Assembly (NCBI GenBank): GCA_963169355.1
Contig: CAUJCR010000008.1
Span: forward strand, 1-64,000
DNA: 64,000 nt
Origin: Bacteroidota bacterium
Lineage (GTDB): Bacteria; Bacteroidota; Bacteroidia; B-17B0; Aurantibacillaceae
Reading direction: 5' to 3'
How positions within the stretch are numbered: position 1 is the stretch's first letter; each line of letters starts with the position of its first letter. The notes under the pieces were generated by a model. It had not been told where the DNA came from. It ran no database searches and saw only the letters and a list, made by a program, of their open reading frames with translations. Shown piece after piece: positions 26,410 to 36,600 of the stretch. The translations under genes and the position numbers were made by a program.

Positions 26410-28143
26410 TTAATATTTTATCTCGTATAAGTAAGATGGTTCAGATAATCCCATTTCTTTTACGAGCACCAATTTCTCGGGATATTTACGCATAATGGGT
26501 GCTGCAATATTATGCAAGGTATTAATCACATCACCTGTATTTTTATTAGGATTAATTCTTAAACTTGCAATAAGTAGATGTGTTACGTTTTTACTCTTAA
26601 ATATAGCTAAGGCACTATCAGGATTAGATTGTTGAGTAGCGGGATCTTTTGCGATTACTGAATAAATTGGATAAAAATGTTTTCCTTTGGCGTACACAAA
26701 ACTCATGGGTGCTTTTCGAGCCGCTACTAAGCTATTTTCAGGTAAGCTATCTTTACAATAAGCACTTAATTTTAAATAGTTTTGCCAATCTGGTGTATAA
26801 CCATAATAAATGTCGCCTTTCAAATTTTTAGAAACAATGGGTATGTTTTTTACGGCTCTTTTAGTTGAAGACATGACGAATGAAATAACTAAAACTGCAA
26901 TTAATCCAACAAAAATAAATTGATTTGTTCCTTTCTTGAAGTAACTATACAATCCGTATAAAATCCCTAAGAACAATGCGGGCATGTGTACCATAATAAA
27001 ACGGGGTTGATCCCATCTTGCTTGCAATACGAAGAAGGTACCAAAACAAATTGCACCTGCAAACCACACAAAAAAGAAAACAAATTTATTATCATCTTTG
27101 TAAGCCTTATATAATCCATAAAAAGTTAATCCTAAGATGATAAATGCAAAAAAGAAATAAATACTATTATTAGATGTTTCCATTAATTGCCCATCTTGTT
27201 CCACAACTTTTTTAAATAAAAAATCTTCATCAAAAAAACCTATAATTTGATAAAATCGTTTACCTACATAAGCCGCAATATTATCTGTAAATCTTCCAAA
27301 AAAGCCCATTATATCTTCTTGTCCTTGGCTTGCATCATAAGGATCCTTATTAAATAAAATATTCATTTGTGAGGCGTACTGTATTGCCGAATCTCCCCAA
27401 ACCAAACTTTTAATTAATTCATATAACAACTTGAATAAGCCAAAAAAGCCCAAGGCAAATAACGCTTTTTTCTTTTCCTTTTGAACTAAGAAATAAAGCA
27501 AAACAGCGATAATTCCAACTACTAAAATGTTCTTTGCAAGCGTTAACAACATCATTAAAAAACCAAGCACCATCCATCCTTTCCAGTCTTTCTTTAAATC
27601 TGTACCTATTGGATTTTCAGAGAAATTATATTTCGAGAAATAATAAAAAAAGATAGCTTGTATCAACATGTAAAATGCCTCCGAAAAAGTTTGGCTAGCA
27701 TAATACAAAATCATATAATTAATACAAATGAAAGTATATACAAAAAATTTAATAATTGGTGTTACCTTTTTATCTAATGCCTTATAGAAGAATACAGCGC
27801 CCAAGGCATAAAATAAAACTGAGAATAATTTAAAATATATCAAATTAGTACCCAACAACATAGTTAATAGTGCTAAAAACATAGGATACATAGGTGCGTT
27901 GGATGTATAATAATAATTAGGAAACTCGTGTACATAACGATATGCAGCTTCTATATATAATGAGTCGTCATGCGCCTCACTCATGCGAGCGTTAAAACTC
28001 ATTAGTGCTAAAGTAACTCCAACTACTAAAATTCCCAAAAAAAGCGGTTTCTCGTTTTTTTCAAGAAAAGCATTAAGCCTGTCAAACAAACTAGTGCCTT
28101 TTGAGTATGTAGGAGCTGTTTTTCCGGTTGCTGTTTTTGCCAT
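26410..28143 (-). CDS. GT39/ArnT-like membrane glycosyltransferase
   Basis: The 577-residue protein has a short cytoplasmic N-terminus, about 11-12 transmembrane helices and a C-terminal soluble domain (about 440-577). After the first helix the loop contains SEAHDDSLYIEAAYRYVHEF, an acidic pair in the position used by the GT-C/PMT family for catalysis. Such enzymes transfer sugars from polyprenyl-phosphate donors on the periplasmic face. The C-terminal domain with LVAARKAPMSFVYAKG resembles Bacteroidota members. It is followed directly by an FkbM gene. The acceptor is unknown. Confidence 0.75.
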   Translation of the reverse strand: MAKTATGKTAPTYSKGTSLFDRLNAFLEKNEKPLFLGILVVGVTLALMSFNARMSEAHDDSLYIEAAYRYVHEFPNYYYTSNAPMYPMFLALLTMLLGTNLIYFKLFSVLFYALGAVFFYKALDKKVTPIIKFFVYTFICINYMILYYASQTFSEAFYMLIQAIFFYYFSKYNFSENPIGTDLKKDWKGWMVLGFLMMLLTLAKNILVVGIIAVLLYFLVQKEKKKALFALGFFGLFKLLYELIKSLVWGDSAIQYASQMNILFNKDPYDASQGQEDIMGFFGRFTDNIAAYVGKRFYQIIGFFDEDFLFKKVVEQDGQLMETSNNSIYFFFAFIILGLTFYGLYKAYKDDNKFVFFFVWFAGAICFGTFFVLQARWDQPRFIMVHMPALFLGILYGLYSYFKKGTNQFIFVGLIAVLVISFVMSSTKRAVKNIPIVSKNLKGDIYYGYTPDWQNYLKLSAYCKDSLPENSLVAARKAPMSFVYAKGKHFYPIYSVIAKDPATQQSNPDSALAIFKSKNVTHLLIASLRINPNKNTGDVINTLHNIAAPIMRKYPEKLVLVKEMGLSEPSYLYEIKY

Positions 28144-28219
28144 AATATAGTTTTACTTAGATTTACAAAAATAGTAAATTAATTATGCTATCCTCATTTT
28201 ATAACATCACGATTTTGTG

Positions 28220-28227
28220 TATTTTTG
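28220..28227 (+). promoter_or_regulatory. -7 box before the SAM methyltransferase
   Basis: TATTTTTG fits TAnnTTTG. It contains the in-frame TTG at 28225, arguing that translation starts at the ATG at 28270 instead. No good TTG at -33. Confidence 0.35.
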
Positions 28228-28269
28228 GGTACTTATTTTGAGTTATTTAAATTAAAACAAACTTTATTA

Positions 28270-29031
28270 ATGTTTCATTTCTTATTACGAACCATTCCGC
28301 GTCCTATACTTATTAAATTAAGTTTAGTTTTTAGTAAAATAGCTCCTTTGGTTTATTATGGTAATACCTACGAAGACCCAATTAGCGGAAAAACATATCG
28401 TAAATTTTTACCTTATGGTTATAGTGGGCGTGCCAAGCGCAACAATGTACTATGCCCAGGTAGTTTATCACTCGAAAGACACCGATTATTGTGGTTATAT
28501 TTAAAAAACAAAACCAACTTTTTTACAGCAAAACATAAGGTATTGCACATTGCTCCCGAGCAGTGTTTTTATAAATTATTTAAAAAGATGCCTAATTTGG
28601 AGTATGTAACAGGCGATTACAATTCGCCTATTGCCGATTATCATTTTGATTTACATAAAGCCCCTTTTGAGGATAATAGTTTTGATGTTATTTTCTGCAA
28701 TCATGTATTAGAGCATGTAGAAGATGCTAATCAATGTATGCGCGAATTATATCGCATGATGAAACCAGGTGGGTTTGGCATCTTTCAAATACCACAAGAC
28801 GTTACTCGCTATGAAACCTACGAAGACAAAACTATTACCAGCGAGAAAGATCGCGAAATTCATTTTTGGCAAAAAGACCATGTGCGCTTGTTTGGTTTAG
28901 ATTACAAAGATAAATTAGCCGCTGCTGGTTTTAATGTAACGGTAGAAGATTACACCAAAGAAATTAGCCCCGAGTTAGTTGAACGCTACCGTTTACCAAA
29001 AGGCGAATTATTATATTTTTGTCGTAAATAG
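28270..29031 (+). CDS. class I SAM-dependent methyltransferase
   Basis: The 253-residue protein has a Methyltransf_11-type core: VLHIAPEQCFYKLF (an unusual motif I without the GxGxG), EYVTGDYNSPIADYHFDLHK, APFEDNSFDVIFCNHVLEHV and MKPGGFGIFQIPQD. The usual glycine-rich loop is replaced by APEQ, as in a Bacteroidota subgroup. An alternative TTG start 45 bp upstream would add 15 residues but overlaps a -7 box. The substrate is unknown; context suggests glycan or lipid modification. Confidence 0.82.
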   Translation: MFHFLLRTIPRPILIKLSLVFSKIAPLVYYGNTYEDPISGKTYRKFLPYGYSGRAKRNNVLCPGSLSLERHRLLWLYLKNKTNFFTAKHKVLHIAPEQCFYKLFKKMPNLEYVTGDYNSPIADYHFDLHKAPFEDNSFDVIFCNHVLEHVEDANQCMRELYRMMKPGGFGIFQIPQDVTRYETYEDKTITSEKDREIHFWQKDHVRLFGLDYKDKLAAAGFNVTVEDYTKEISPELVERYRLPKGELLYFCRK

Positions 29032-29042
29032 TACGACCGAGA

Positions 29043-30002
29043 TTATTGTTGGCTAAACAAACTATCTACAAATTCAGCACGATTAAATACTTGAAGATCT
29101 TCCATCTTTTCACCTACACCAATATATTTAACAGGAATTTTAAATTCATCTGAAATGCCAATTACCACGCCGCCTTTAGCAGTTCCATCTAATTTAGTAA
29201 GCGCTAAAGCACTCACATCGGTAGCTGCTGTAAATTGGCGACATTGTTCGATAGCATTTTGACCCGTACTTGCATCTAAAACTAATAACACATCATGTGG
29301 CGCATCTGGAATAACCTTCTTCATCACATTTTTAATTTTAGTTAGCTCATTCATTAAGTTTATCTTGTTATGCAATCTACCAGCTGTATCAATAATTACA
29401 ACATCACTACCTTTTGCTTTCGCACTACTTAGTGTATCAAATGCAACGCTAGCAGGGTCGGCATTCATGCCTTGAGATACAATATCAACCCCTACTCTTT
29501 GGCTCCATATCGTTAATTGATCAACAGCTGCTGCCCTAAAGGTATCTGCTGCACCTAACATCACATTATAACCTGCTTTTTTAAACTGATGAGATAGTTT
29601 ACCAATGGTAGTTGTTTTCCCAACACCATTTACGCCAACCACCATAATAACATAAGGTTTTTTATCTTTCGGAAGTTCAAAGCTAACAGCATCGCTCGAA
29701 TTATTTTCGGTTAGCAAGGCCGCCACTTCTTCTTTTAAAATCGTATTTAATTCGCTAGTACCAACATATTTATCTTTTGCTACTCTAGCTTCAATACGTT
29801 TTATAATTTTTAATGTGGTATTTACGCCTACATCACCTGTAATTAAAACTTCTTCTAGGTTGTCTAATACATCCGCATCTACACTCGATTTTCCTGCAAC
29901 TGCCTTAGCTAACTTACCAAAAAAACTTTCTTTGGTTTTTGCCAAGCCTTCGTTTAAACTTTCTTTTTCTTCTTTTCCAAATAATTTACTAAAAAATCCC
30001 AT
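29043..30002 (-). CDS. ftsY: signal recognition particle receptor FtsY
   Basis: FtsY is the SRP receptor GTPase that docks ribosome-nascent-chain complexes at the membrane. The 319 residues show an NG domain: N domain about 20-95, P-loop GVNGVGKTTT (123-132), DTFRAAAVDQL, DTAGRL, TKLDGTAKGG and a terminal YIGVGEKMEDLQ. The acidic A domain is very short, as in other Bacteroidota. It lies downstream of the rpmB-rpmG-DUF4295 cassette, with a SIMPL-domain gene between. Confidence 0.97.
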   Translation of the reverse strand: MGFFSKLFGKEEKESLNEGLAKTKESFFGKLAKAVAGKSSVDADVLDNLEEVLITGDVGVNTTLKIIKRIEARVAKDKYVGTSELNTILKEEVAALLTENNSSDAVSFELPKDKKPYVIMVVGVNGVGKTTTIGKLSHQFKKAGYNVMLGAADTFRAAAVDQLTIWSQRVGVDIVSQGMNADPASVAFDTLSSAKAKGSDVVIIDTAGRLHNKINLMNELTKIKNVMKKVIPDAPHDVLLVLDASTGQNAIEQCRQFTAATDVSALALTKLDGTAKGGVVIGISDEFKIPVKYIGVGEKMEDLQVFNRAEFVDSLFSQQ

Positions 30003-30014
30003 GAGTACCCAAAA

Positions 30015-30764
30015 TTATAAATCAAAACTTAATCTTACTGTAATACTTGCTGTTTTATGTTTGGAAGAAGTATTTAATGAACCACCCCACGAATAATCTT
30101 CGTTGGTATTTTGTCCTGTAATTTGAAAAACACCCATGCTCGCTTCATGCAAATTCCCAATACTACTATTTGCATTTTCAGCTATCGTTTCTGCACGTTT
30201 TAAAGCATCTTGGGTGGCACTTTTTAATAATTCCAATTTTAAATCGGCTAGCTTAGTATAAAAATAACTCGGTTCATTTGAAGTGAACTCGATACCTTGT
30301 TCAATTAAATTACCTACCTCAGCAATTGTTTTTTCTATCTTTGATAACTCTTTTGATTCAACCGATATTTCTTGAAAAAGGCTATAGCCTACAAATCTAT
30401 TTCCAACTGGATTACCTTCATTATTATAAATTGACTCATAATCTCTATTAATGCGTAATGATGAGAAATTAATTTCTTTTTCATTGATGCCATTACTCTT
30501 CAAGAAATCTTTCACAGCTTTAATATCTGCTTTTATTAATTTATTAGCCTCTGCTAATGTGGGTGCATTTCTAGAGAAAGAACCTGTCCATACAATTAAA
30601 TCAGCATCAAAGTCTTTAGAGCCTAACCCAGTTACCGAAACGTTATTAGTAGAATAATGTGTTTTTTGCCACACATTTCCTAATTTATAACCAACCAATA
30701 CAATAGCAGTAGCTATCAAAAGACTAGTTATTACTTTGGTATTAATTATTTTTTTCATCTTCAT
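30015..30764 (-). CDS. SIMPL domain-containing protein (DUF541)
   Basis: About 249 residues from the ATG at 30764: one N-terminal transmembrane or uncleaved signal helix (VITSLLIATAIVLVGYKLG), then the SIMPL domain with VTGLGSKDFDADLIVWTGSF, GINEKEINFSSLRINRDYE and TQDALKRAETIAENANSSIG. SIMPL/DUF541 proteins are periplasmic and of uncertain function; some are linked to oxidative stress or membrane integrity. The longer frame from 30797 would begin inside the terminator at 30781-30812, so an internal start is preferred (30764, or 30758). It ends 12 bp before ftsY. Confidence 0.85.
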   Translation of the reverse strand: MKMKKIINTKVITSLLIATAIVLVGYKLGNVWQKTHYSTNNVSVTGLGSKDFDADLIVWTGSFSRNAPTLAEANKLIKADIKAVKDFLKSNGINEKEINFSSLRINRDYESIYNNEGNPVGNRFVGYSLFQEISVESKELSKIEKTIAEVGNLIEQGIEFTSNEPSYFYTKLADLKLELLKSATQDALKRAETIAENANSSIGNLHEASMGVFQITGQNTNEDYSWGGSLNTSSKHKTASITVRLSFDL

Positions 30765-30780
30765 AAAGGTATAAAAAACA

Positions 30781-30812
30781 AAAAATTTCTCCTGCATATA
30801 GGAGAAATTTTT
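30781..30812 (-). terminator. terminator of the rpmB-rpmG-DUF4295 operon
   Basis: A perfect 13-bp stem (AAAAATTTCTCCT / AGGAGAAATTTTT) with a 6-nt loop, followed on the minus strand by a T-rich run. It is 24 bp after the DUF4295 stop and separates the ribosomal cassette from the SIMPL-ftsY pair. Confidence 0.8.
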
Positions 30813-30836
30813 CTTTTAAAGTAGAATGAATGCTAC

Positions 30837-30989
30837 TTATTTCTTTAAAAAATCGTTAACTAACTCGTTTAATACGATTTCTTCTTTAAAAGCGTAAGCT
30901 CCAGTTTTTGGAGATTTTACTACTTTAATAACTTTAGTAAAAGCATTTCCTTTACCAGTTTTTAATGTTGCTACAACCTTCTTTGCCAT
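30837..30989 (-). CDS. DUF4295 small basic protein
   Basis: A 50-residue lysine-rich protein (MAKKVVATLKTGKGNAFTKV, ending NELVNDFLKK), the DUF4295 family found in Bacteroidota directly after rpmG. It is likely ribosome- or RNA-associated, by position and charge; its role is not known. It starts 19 bp after the rpmG stop and is followed by a strong terminator, so it is the last gene of the rpmB operon. Confidence 0.9.
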   Translation of the reverse strand: MAKKVVATLKTGKGNAFTKVIKVVKSPKTGAYAFKEEIVLNELVNDFLKK

Positions 30990-31008
30990 TGTTTATTGTA
31001 TTAATAGG

Positions 31009-31191
31009 TTATTTAATTTCTTTATGAACAGTCATTTTCTTTAAAATCGGGTTGTATTTTTTCAACTCGATACGATCAGGCGTGTTCTTTTTGTTTTTAG
31101 TAGTAATGTAACGAGAAGTTCCTTGTTTACCACTGTCTTTGTGCTCTGTGCACTCTAAAATTACTTGAATTCTATTACCTTTTTTTGCCAT
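31009..31191 (-). CDS. rpmG: 50S ribosomal protein L33
   Basis: The 60-residue basic protein is L33 ([20 protein letters not shown], then [20 protein letters not shown]). It lacks the paired cysteines of the zinc-binding form, so it is the zinc-independent type. It lies 19 bp after rpmB in the usual Bacteroidota order rpmB-rpmG-DUF4295. Confidence 0.97.
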   Translation of the reverse strand: MAKKGNRIQVILECTEHKDSGKQGTSRYITTKNKKNTPDRIELKKYNPILKKMTVHKEIK

Positions 31192-31210
31192 TTTCGATGA
31201 TATTTATGAA

Positions 31211-31447
31211 TTATGCTAAAATACCGCCTTCAACAGCGTCTTTTAAACAAGCATAGATTCCTTTTTTGTTAATGTTTTTAATTGCAGACGTAGATACACG
31301 TAGTGTAACCCACTCACCTGTTTCAGGTACAAAAAACTTTTTAGTTTTTAAGTTTACTTTAAACTGACGACGAGTCTTAGTATTAGAGAAGGAAACATGA
31401 TTTCCTTTCATCGCTTTTTTACCTGTTAATTGACAAATACGTGACAT
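31211..31447 (-). CDS. rpmB: 50S ribosomal protein L28
   Basis: The 78-residue protein is L28 (MSRICQLTGKKAMKGNHVSF, then NTKTRRQFKVNLKTKKFFVP). It is a structural protein of the large subunit. First gene of the rpmB-rpmG-DUF4295 operon, with a well-formed promoter 43 bp upstream. Confidence 0.98.
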   Translation of the reverse strand: MSRICQLTGKKAMKGNHVSFSNTKTRRQFKVNLKTKKFFVPETGEWVTLRVSTSAIKNINKKGIYACLKDAVEGGILA

Positions 31448-31489
31448 ATTGTTTTACTCTTTAAAATGATTTTTCCCAAAAGGGGACGC

Positions 31490-31519
31490 AAATATATGAT
31501 TTCTTTTTCATTTGGCAAA
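31490..31519 (-). promoter_or_regulatory. promoter of the rpmB operon
   Basis: On the minus strand TTTG (31516-31519) and TATATTTG (31490-31497) match the -33 and -7 elements with an 18-bp spacer. Transcription would start near 31483. The -33 box touches the edge of the DEAD-box gene terminator (31517-31556), so the two units are packed back to back. Confidence 0.65.
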
Positions 31520-31556
31520 AAATCAAGTGAATTTTTATAAAAATTCACTGATTTTT
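31517..31556 (-). terminator. terminator of the DEAD-box helicase gene
   Basis: A long palindrome: an uninterrupted 22-bp core (GTGAATTTTTA / TAAAAATTCAC), extended after one mismatch by AAATC / GATTT. On the minus strand it ends in a T run. It begins 20 bp after the helicase stop. Confidence 0.75.
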
Positions 31557-31575
31557 GCACAGCATTTTGTTATTA

Positions 31576-33426
31576 TTATCGCATAAAGCGCTTTTTACGC
31601 TCTCCGCCTTCGCTATTTTTGTTAAAAGTGGTTTCATTTCCAAATTTATCAAAGCTGCGTTTTTCTTCTCTTTTCCCATAACCTCTACGTTCTCCACGGT
31701 CTTTTCCACCAGCGTATGAACTTTTTTCAGAACCATAACTTCTACGCTCTCCATCTCTTCTACCACCTCTGCGATCGCTATCTCTGCCAAATGATTTACG
31801 TTCACCTCCAAAAGCTTTTTTATCACCATACCCACTTCCTCCTTTGGCTTTTGAAACTTCAAAACTAATGGCACGACCATTAAACTCAATTTCCATACTA
31901 TTTAGGGCTAAAAATTGGTCGATAAATTTATTTTCTGTTTCAAAAAATGAGAATGAATTTTTAACGTCAATGTTAAAAATCATACGACTTTGTACATCTG
32001 AAATTTCGATTAAGAAATCTTTTAGCGCATTTCTATTAAAGCCGTCTAAATGTCCCATATTTACAAAGAATCGTGTCGTACGACCATTGCCTCCACCTTC
32101 GCCTTCCGAATTCAAATCTGGAGCATTTTGATAGTAAGTATAAAAACGGTTAAACTCTTCGGATACAAAACGTTTAACGATTTCTTCCTTAGATAAATCG
32201 TTTAACTCATTATAAATTTTTGGAAGATACTTTTCAATTTCATCATCTTTTACCTCAACAGCTTTTAGTTTATTTACTAAATGAAATAATTGTTTTTCAC
32301 ACACATCTACACCATTTGGCACATGAGCTTTCGTAAATTTATTTTGAATGATACGTTCAATATCTCTTATTTTACCAGTTTCTTTAGGCGTAACAATAGC
32401 AATTGAAATACCTGTTTTACCTGCGCGAGCTGTTCTACCACTACGATGCGTGTAATTCTCGGCGTCTTCGGGTAAATTGTAATTTATAACGTGTGTTACA
32501 TCGTTTACATCAATACCTCGAGCAGCCACATCTGTAGCTACTAACATTTGTAATGTTCTACTACGAAAACGTTTCATTACAAAATCACGTTGTGCCTGTG
32601 ATAAATCACCATGTAAAGCATCAGCATTATAGCCATCTTTAATTAAAGCATCAGCCACTTGTTGTGTTTCTGCTTTAGTTCTACAAAACACAATACTAAA
32701 TATCTCTGGATAAAAATCGGCAATACGTTTTAATGCAGCGTAACGATCGCGTTGTTGTACGATATAATACACATGCGAAATATTTTCGTTACTTTGATTT
32801 TTCTTACCTACACTAATCTCGATAGGTGAATCCATGTATTTTTTAGCAATACGCTCTACCTCTTGAGGCATTGTTGCCGAAAACAACCAGGTATTTTTAG
32901 TTGGCGGTGTGTTACCTAATATAAAATCTAAATCATCTTTAAAACCCATGTTAAGCATCTCATCTGCTTCATCAAGCACAACAATATCTACATGTGATAA
33001 ATCGAGTGCTTTACGTTCTAAGATATCCACTAAACGTCCTGGAGTTGCCACTACCACCTGCGATCCTGATTTTAAGTCTTTAATTTGCCCAACAATTGGC
33101 GCCCCACCATACACAGCAGTTACTTTTAATCCATTCAAATATTTTGAATAGTTAATTAAATCTTTACTAATTTGAACACACAATTCGCGCGTAGGTGCTA
33201 GTACCAAAGCCTGTGTATGTCTATCACTAAGATTTAACTTAGATAATAATGGTAAGCCAAAGCCAGCGGTTTTTCCGGTACCTGTTTGTGCTAACGCAAC
33301 TAAGTCAGTGGCTTTATTAGAAAGCTGTGGGATAGTTTGTTCTTGAATAGGTGTAGGATTTACAAAACCTAATTCGGTTACGGCTTTAAGGAGTTTAGAC
33401 TCCAAGCCTAATTCTTCAAATGTCAT
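31576..33426 (-). CDS. DEAD-box ATP-dependent RNA helicase (DeaD/CsdA-like)
   Basis: The 616-residue protein unwinds RNA in the cytosol. It has the Q motif (NPTPIQEQTIP), motif I AQTGTGKT, VLDEADEML, SAT (LFSATMPQ), and the helicase C domain with HRSGRTARAGKTG. A DbpA-like RNA-binding domain (about 475-550: RFFVNMGHLDGFN) follows, then a Gly/Arg/Ser-rich basic tail (about 552-616) with RGG-like repeats that bind RNA nonspecifically. DeaD-type helicases help ribosome assembly, often in the cold; neighbouring ribosomal genes fit. A 120-nt leader precedes it. Confidence 0.95.
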   Translation of the reverse strand: MTFEELGLESKLLKAVTELGFVNPTPIQEQTIPQLSNKATDLVALAQTGTGKTAGFGLPLLSKLNLSDRHTQALVLAPTRELCVQISKDLINYSKYLNGLKVTAVYGGAPIVGQIKDLKSGSQVVVATPGRLVDILERKALDLSHVDIVVLDEADEMLNMGFKDDLDFILGNTPPTKNTWLFSATMPQEVERIAKKYMDSPIEISVGKKNQSNENISHVYYIVQQRDRYAALKRIADFYPEIFSIVFCRTKAETQQVADALIKDGYNADALHGDLSQAQRDFVMKRFRSRTLQMLVATDVAARGIDVNDVTHVINYNLPEDAENYTHRSGRTARAGKTGISIAIVTPKETGKIRDIERIIQNKFTKAHVPNGVDVCEKQLFHLVNKLKAVEVKDDEIEKYLPKIYNELNDLSKEEIVKRFVSEEFNRFYTYYQNAPDLNSEGEGGGNGRTTRFFVNMGHLDGFNRNALKDFLIEISDVQSRMIFNIDVKNSFSFFETENKFIDQFLALNSMEIEFNGRAISFEVSKAKGGSGYGDKKAFGGERKSFGRDSDRRGGRRDGERRSYGSEKSSYAGGKDRGERRGYGKREEKRSFDKFGNETTFNKNSEGGERKKRFMR

Positions 33427-33556
33427 TTTTTTTGTTTTAAATATTAATACTAACTGCTTTGAGATTTAATTTCCGCAGTAGCTGTAATCATTTTTAATGC
33501 CCGACGTAGGCGCGATTACAAAAATTGGGTTGCAAAGATTAAACCTATTTGCGGGG

Positions 33557-33588
33557 CAAAGGTACAATAAACTTTATTAACAAGCAAA
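33557..33588 (-). promoter_or_regulatory. promoter of the DEAD-box helicase gene
   Basis: On the minus strand TTTG (33585-33588) and TACCTTTG (33557-33564) fit the Bacteroidota promoter with a 20-bp spacer. This predicts a leader of about 120 nt, long for this genome. The leader holds a GTAATC/GATTAC inverted repeat around a GC-rich core (33483-33518), which may be a structured 5' UTR. Confidence 0.6.
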
Positions 33589-33629
33589 TAAATATTTGAA
33601 TCATAAGATTATAGCTTCTATTACTAAAC

Positions 33630-33659
33630 AAAAAAGCCACCGATTTGGTGGCTTTTTTT
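33630..33659. terminator. bidirectional terminator after the large T9SS gene
   Basis: AAAAAAGCCACC and GGTGGCTTTTTT form a 12-bp stem around GATTT. On the minus strand it terminates the 1566-residue protein gene, whose stop is 27 bp away. Confidence 0.8.
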
Positions 33660-33685
33660 AAAAGTTAGAATGAGTACTAAGGGGC

Positions 33686-36600
33686 TTATTGCTTAACAAT
33701 TTTACCTACTTTAATTGTACTATTATTATTAATTACTTTAAACATATAAATACCATTAGTTAATGTATTTGTATGAATAGTAGTTGTTTCGGTATTTAAA
33801 ACTTCGGTAATTACTAATTTACCAAGTGCATCAAAAATTTGGATTGATGCTTTTCCTGTTAAACTAGTTGGGATAGCAACATTTACAATACCGTTATTTG
33901 GATTTGGATACAATGAAATTCCATTTGCAGAAAGCTCATTAATTCCAGTACAGTTACTAACCGTTACAGTAACATAAGCATCTGTTGAACAACCAGCATC
34001 AGTAGCTGTTACAGTATAAACAGTGGTTACAGTTGGAGAAACCGAAATAGTAGTTGTAGTAGAACCATCATTCCATAATACCGAAGTAGCAGTTGTACTT
34101 GCTGTTAAGATAGATGATCCAGAACCTCCACTACATAATACAGACTGAGAAGCCACAGCAGTTACTGTAGGGATAGGAGCTACATTTACTGTTACATAAG
34201 CTCCGTTTGAGCAAGATGTATTTGTATTTGTAATTACAACAGAATAATGAGTTGTAGCTGTAGGCGTATCGGTTGCTGTTGAAGTTGTAGCAGTAAATCC
34301 TGTAGGATTTGACGACCAATTATAAGTATAAGAAGCATCAGAAACACCTTCCATTTTCACATTATCAATTGCCCAACCATATCCCCAAGTTGCACTATAA
34401 TTAAAACGTACATATAATGTTGGGTTATTTGTATAAGAATTTAAACTGAAAGTTTCTAAGCTAAAACTTGTTGCAGTACCTATATCAGTTGCACCTGGAG
34501 TAAAATCTTGGATTGTATTCCATGTGGTTCCATCAGTAGAGGCTTCAACTTTTACAGAGATATCATCAGAATAATAATGATAATAGTGATAAAAACTTAA
34601 AGTTAATGAACTCAATCCCATAGTATTCAATGCAGGAGATTGTAACAAAGTAGATGTTGTTCCACCGCTACCTTGGGCATCACTATCTGTTAAATAGAAT
34701 TGAGAAGCATCATTACTTGTTAAGTTAGTTCCAACATTTGAAGATGTAAATGGACTATTTCTTAATGTCCAAGCTGCTGCTGCCGAAGTACCACCTGTAG
34801 AGTTGTTGGTTGTAGTCCATGTATTAGTAGCCGCATTAAAATCTTCATTTAATAATACAACAGGGGCAGGATCATTAGCTGTTGCAGATATTGTAACTGT
34901 ACCCGAACCACATAATGCAGTAGGTGTAGCAACAACTGTTATACTAGTTGGAGCTTCTAATACAGAAACAGAACTTGTTGCATTAGTTGCACAACCAGAA
35001 ACTGAATTAGAGGCTGCTACATTATAATTTAATACACCCGCATTTGTTGTATTTACATAAATTGTGTTAGCGTTACCACCTGTATATGAAGTAGTAGCGG
35101 CAGCATCAGTATATAATCCAGTTGTTGGAGTCCATTCATACGAATCGTAATCAGATACAGTAGATGTTACGCTTAAAGTAGCAATGCCTGAACCAGCACA
35201 AACCGAAGCAGGGCTATTAATTGTTAATACAGGAGGAGCAGTAACACTAGCGGTTACCATTGAGCGAGTTCCTTCACATCCTGCCATAAATTTCCAATTA
35301 TAGAAGAAATAATATGTTGTAGAAGTACCACTTATATAACCAGAAGTAATATTACCAACATTACCTATTGCATACGGAAAACCTCCTAATGCACTTTCTC
35401 TAATTAATGAAGGGCCAGATACAGCTATTAAACGATAGCCAGTACCAGGAACAACAGGGAAATTTAAAGCTACTGTATATGGCGTACCAACTGTACCTGT
35501 TGGAATCGCAACAGTTGCTGTTTGTAATACTGTGCCTAAATTATCGGTAAGATTAACCACTAAACTTCCACTAGTACTAGTAGGAAATACATCAACAGAA
35601 GTTAATGTAAAAGATTTAGTTGCATCAAAAACTAAACCATAACTAGATGGAGTTGTATTAGAAGTTGCAGTTGGTGCAGTTCTTGCACCAGAACCTAAAA
35701 CAGGTGCTCCCATAGCAGAAACATAATAATTCGTAGTAGTGCTAATGGAAGGCGTTGTAAATAAAGTACCTGTACCTATTGCAGTACCACCAGTTGGGTT
35801 AGCATACCATTGTAGAGTTGCACCTGCATCTGCTGTAGCAGATAAAGTAGTTGTACCTGTTCCACAACGAGTACTATTAGTTGTAGTTAAAATATTAGGA
35901 GGTAAACAAGGAGTTGTAAATGCATATAACGGAGTCCAAATACTTTCAGTTCCACCACAATCAGCTCTTACATAAACTACATAATCAGTAGCTGGAGTTA
36001 ATGAAGTGAAAGAATAGCTCGTAGTTGATGTAGTAGCAGTTGGAACTGTAGTTGCATTAGGTACTGATAATGGAGCAGGTCCATAATACACATCCCAAGC
36101 TGTTTCTGAACCACCTGCTACCCATGTTGCATTAGCAGTAGTTGGAGTAATTGCTGATACTGTTAATGAAGTTGGAACTGGGCAATTAGCTAATGTAGTA
36201 AATGTAGCATTTGCCCATGGGCTTACATCTACTCCACCACAATAAGACATTACATAAACAGTATAATTTGTTAAAGGCGTTAATCCTGAAACTGTTACAG
36301 AAGTAGCAGGTGCAGTTACTGTACCTGTAGTAGCTAAACCAACTGTTCCACTTCCTGCGGCTCCACTTGTACGTACCTCATAAATATAAGCTGCTGGTGA
36401 ACCAGAAACTGGTGCTGTCCAAGCAATATCTGAACCTGTAGTAGTAATATTAGTAGCTGTAATTGCAGTAGGTGCAAAACAACTTGCTACATTAATATTG
36501 TCTAAATCAACGTAATAATCACCAGCAACCCAAGTTGCAACAAAGCGAACAAACACACTTTGACCCGCATAACTTGATAATGAAAATACCTTATTAGTCC

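Noticed and set aside
24813-29031. Glycan-type genes considered as a full polysaccharide locus or defence island
   Set aside because: Only two FkbM, one GT-C enzyme and one methyltransferase are present; there is no flippase, polymerase, nuclease or toxin-antitoxin pair.
31545-31889. 114-codon frame inside the DEAD-box gene tail
   Set aside because: A frame-shifted reading of the Gly/Arg-rich repeat tail of the helicase on the same strand; low-complexity Glu/Val/Lys sequence explained by the real gene.
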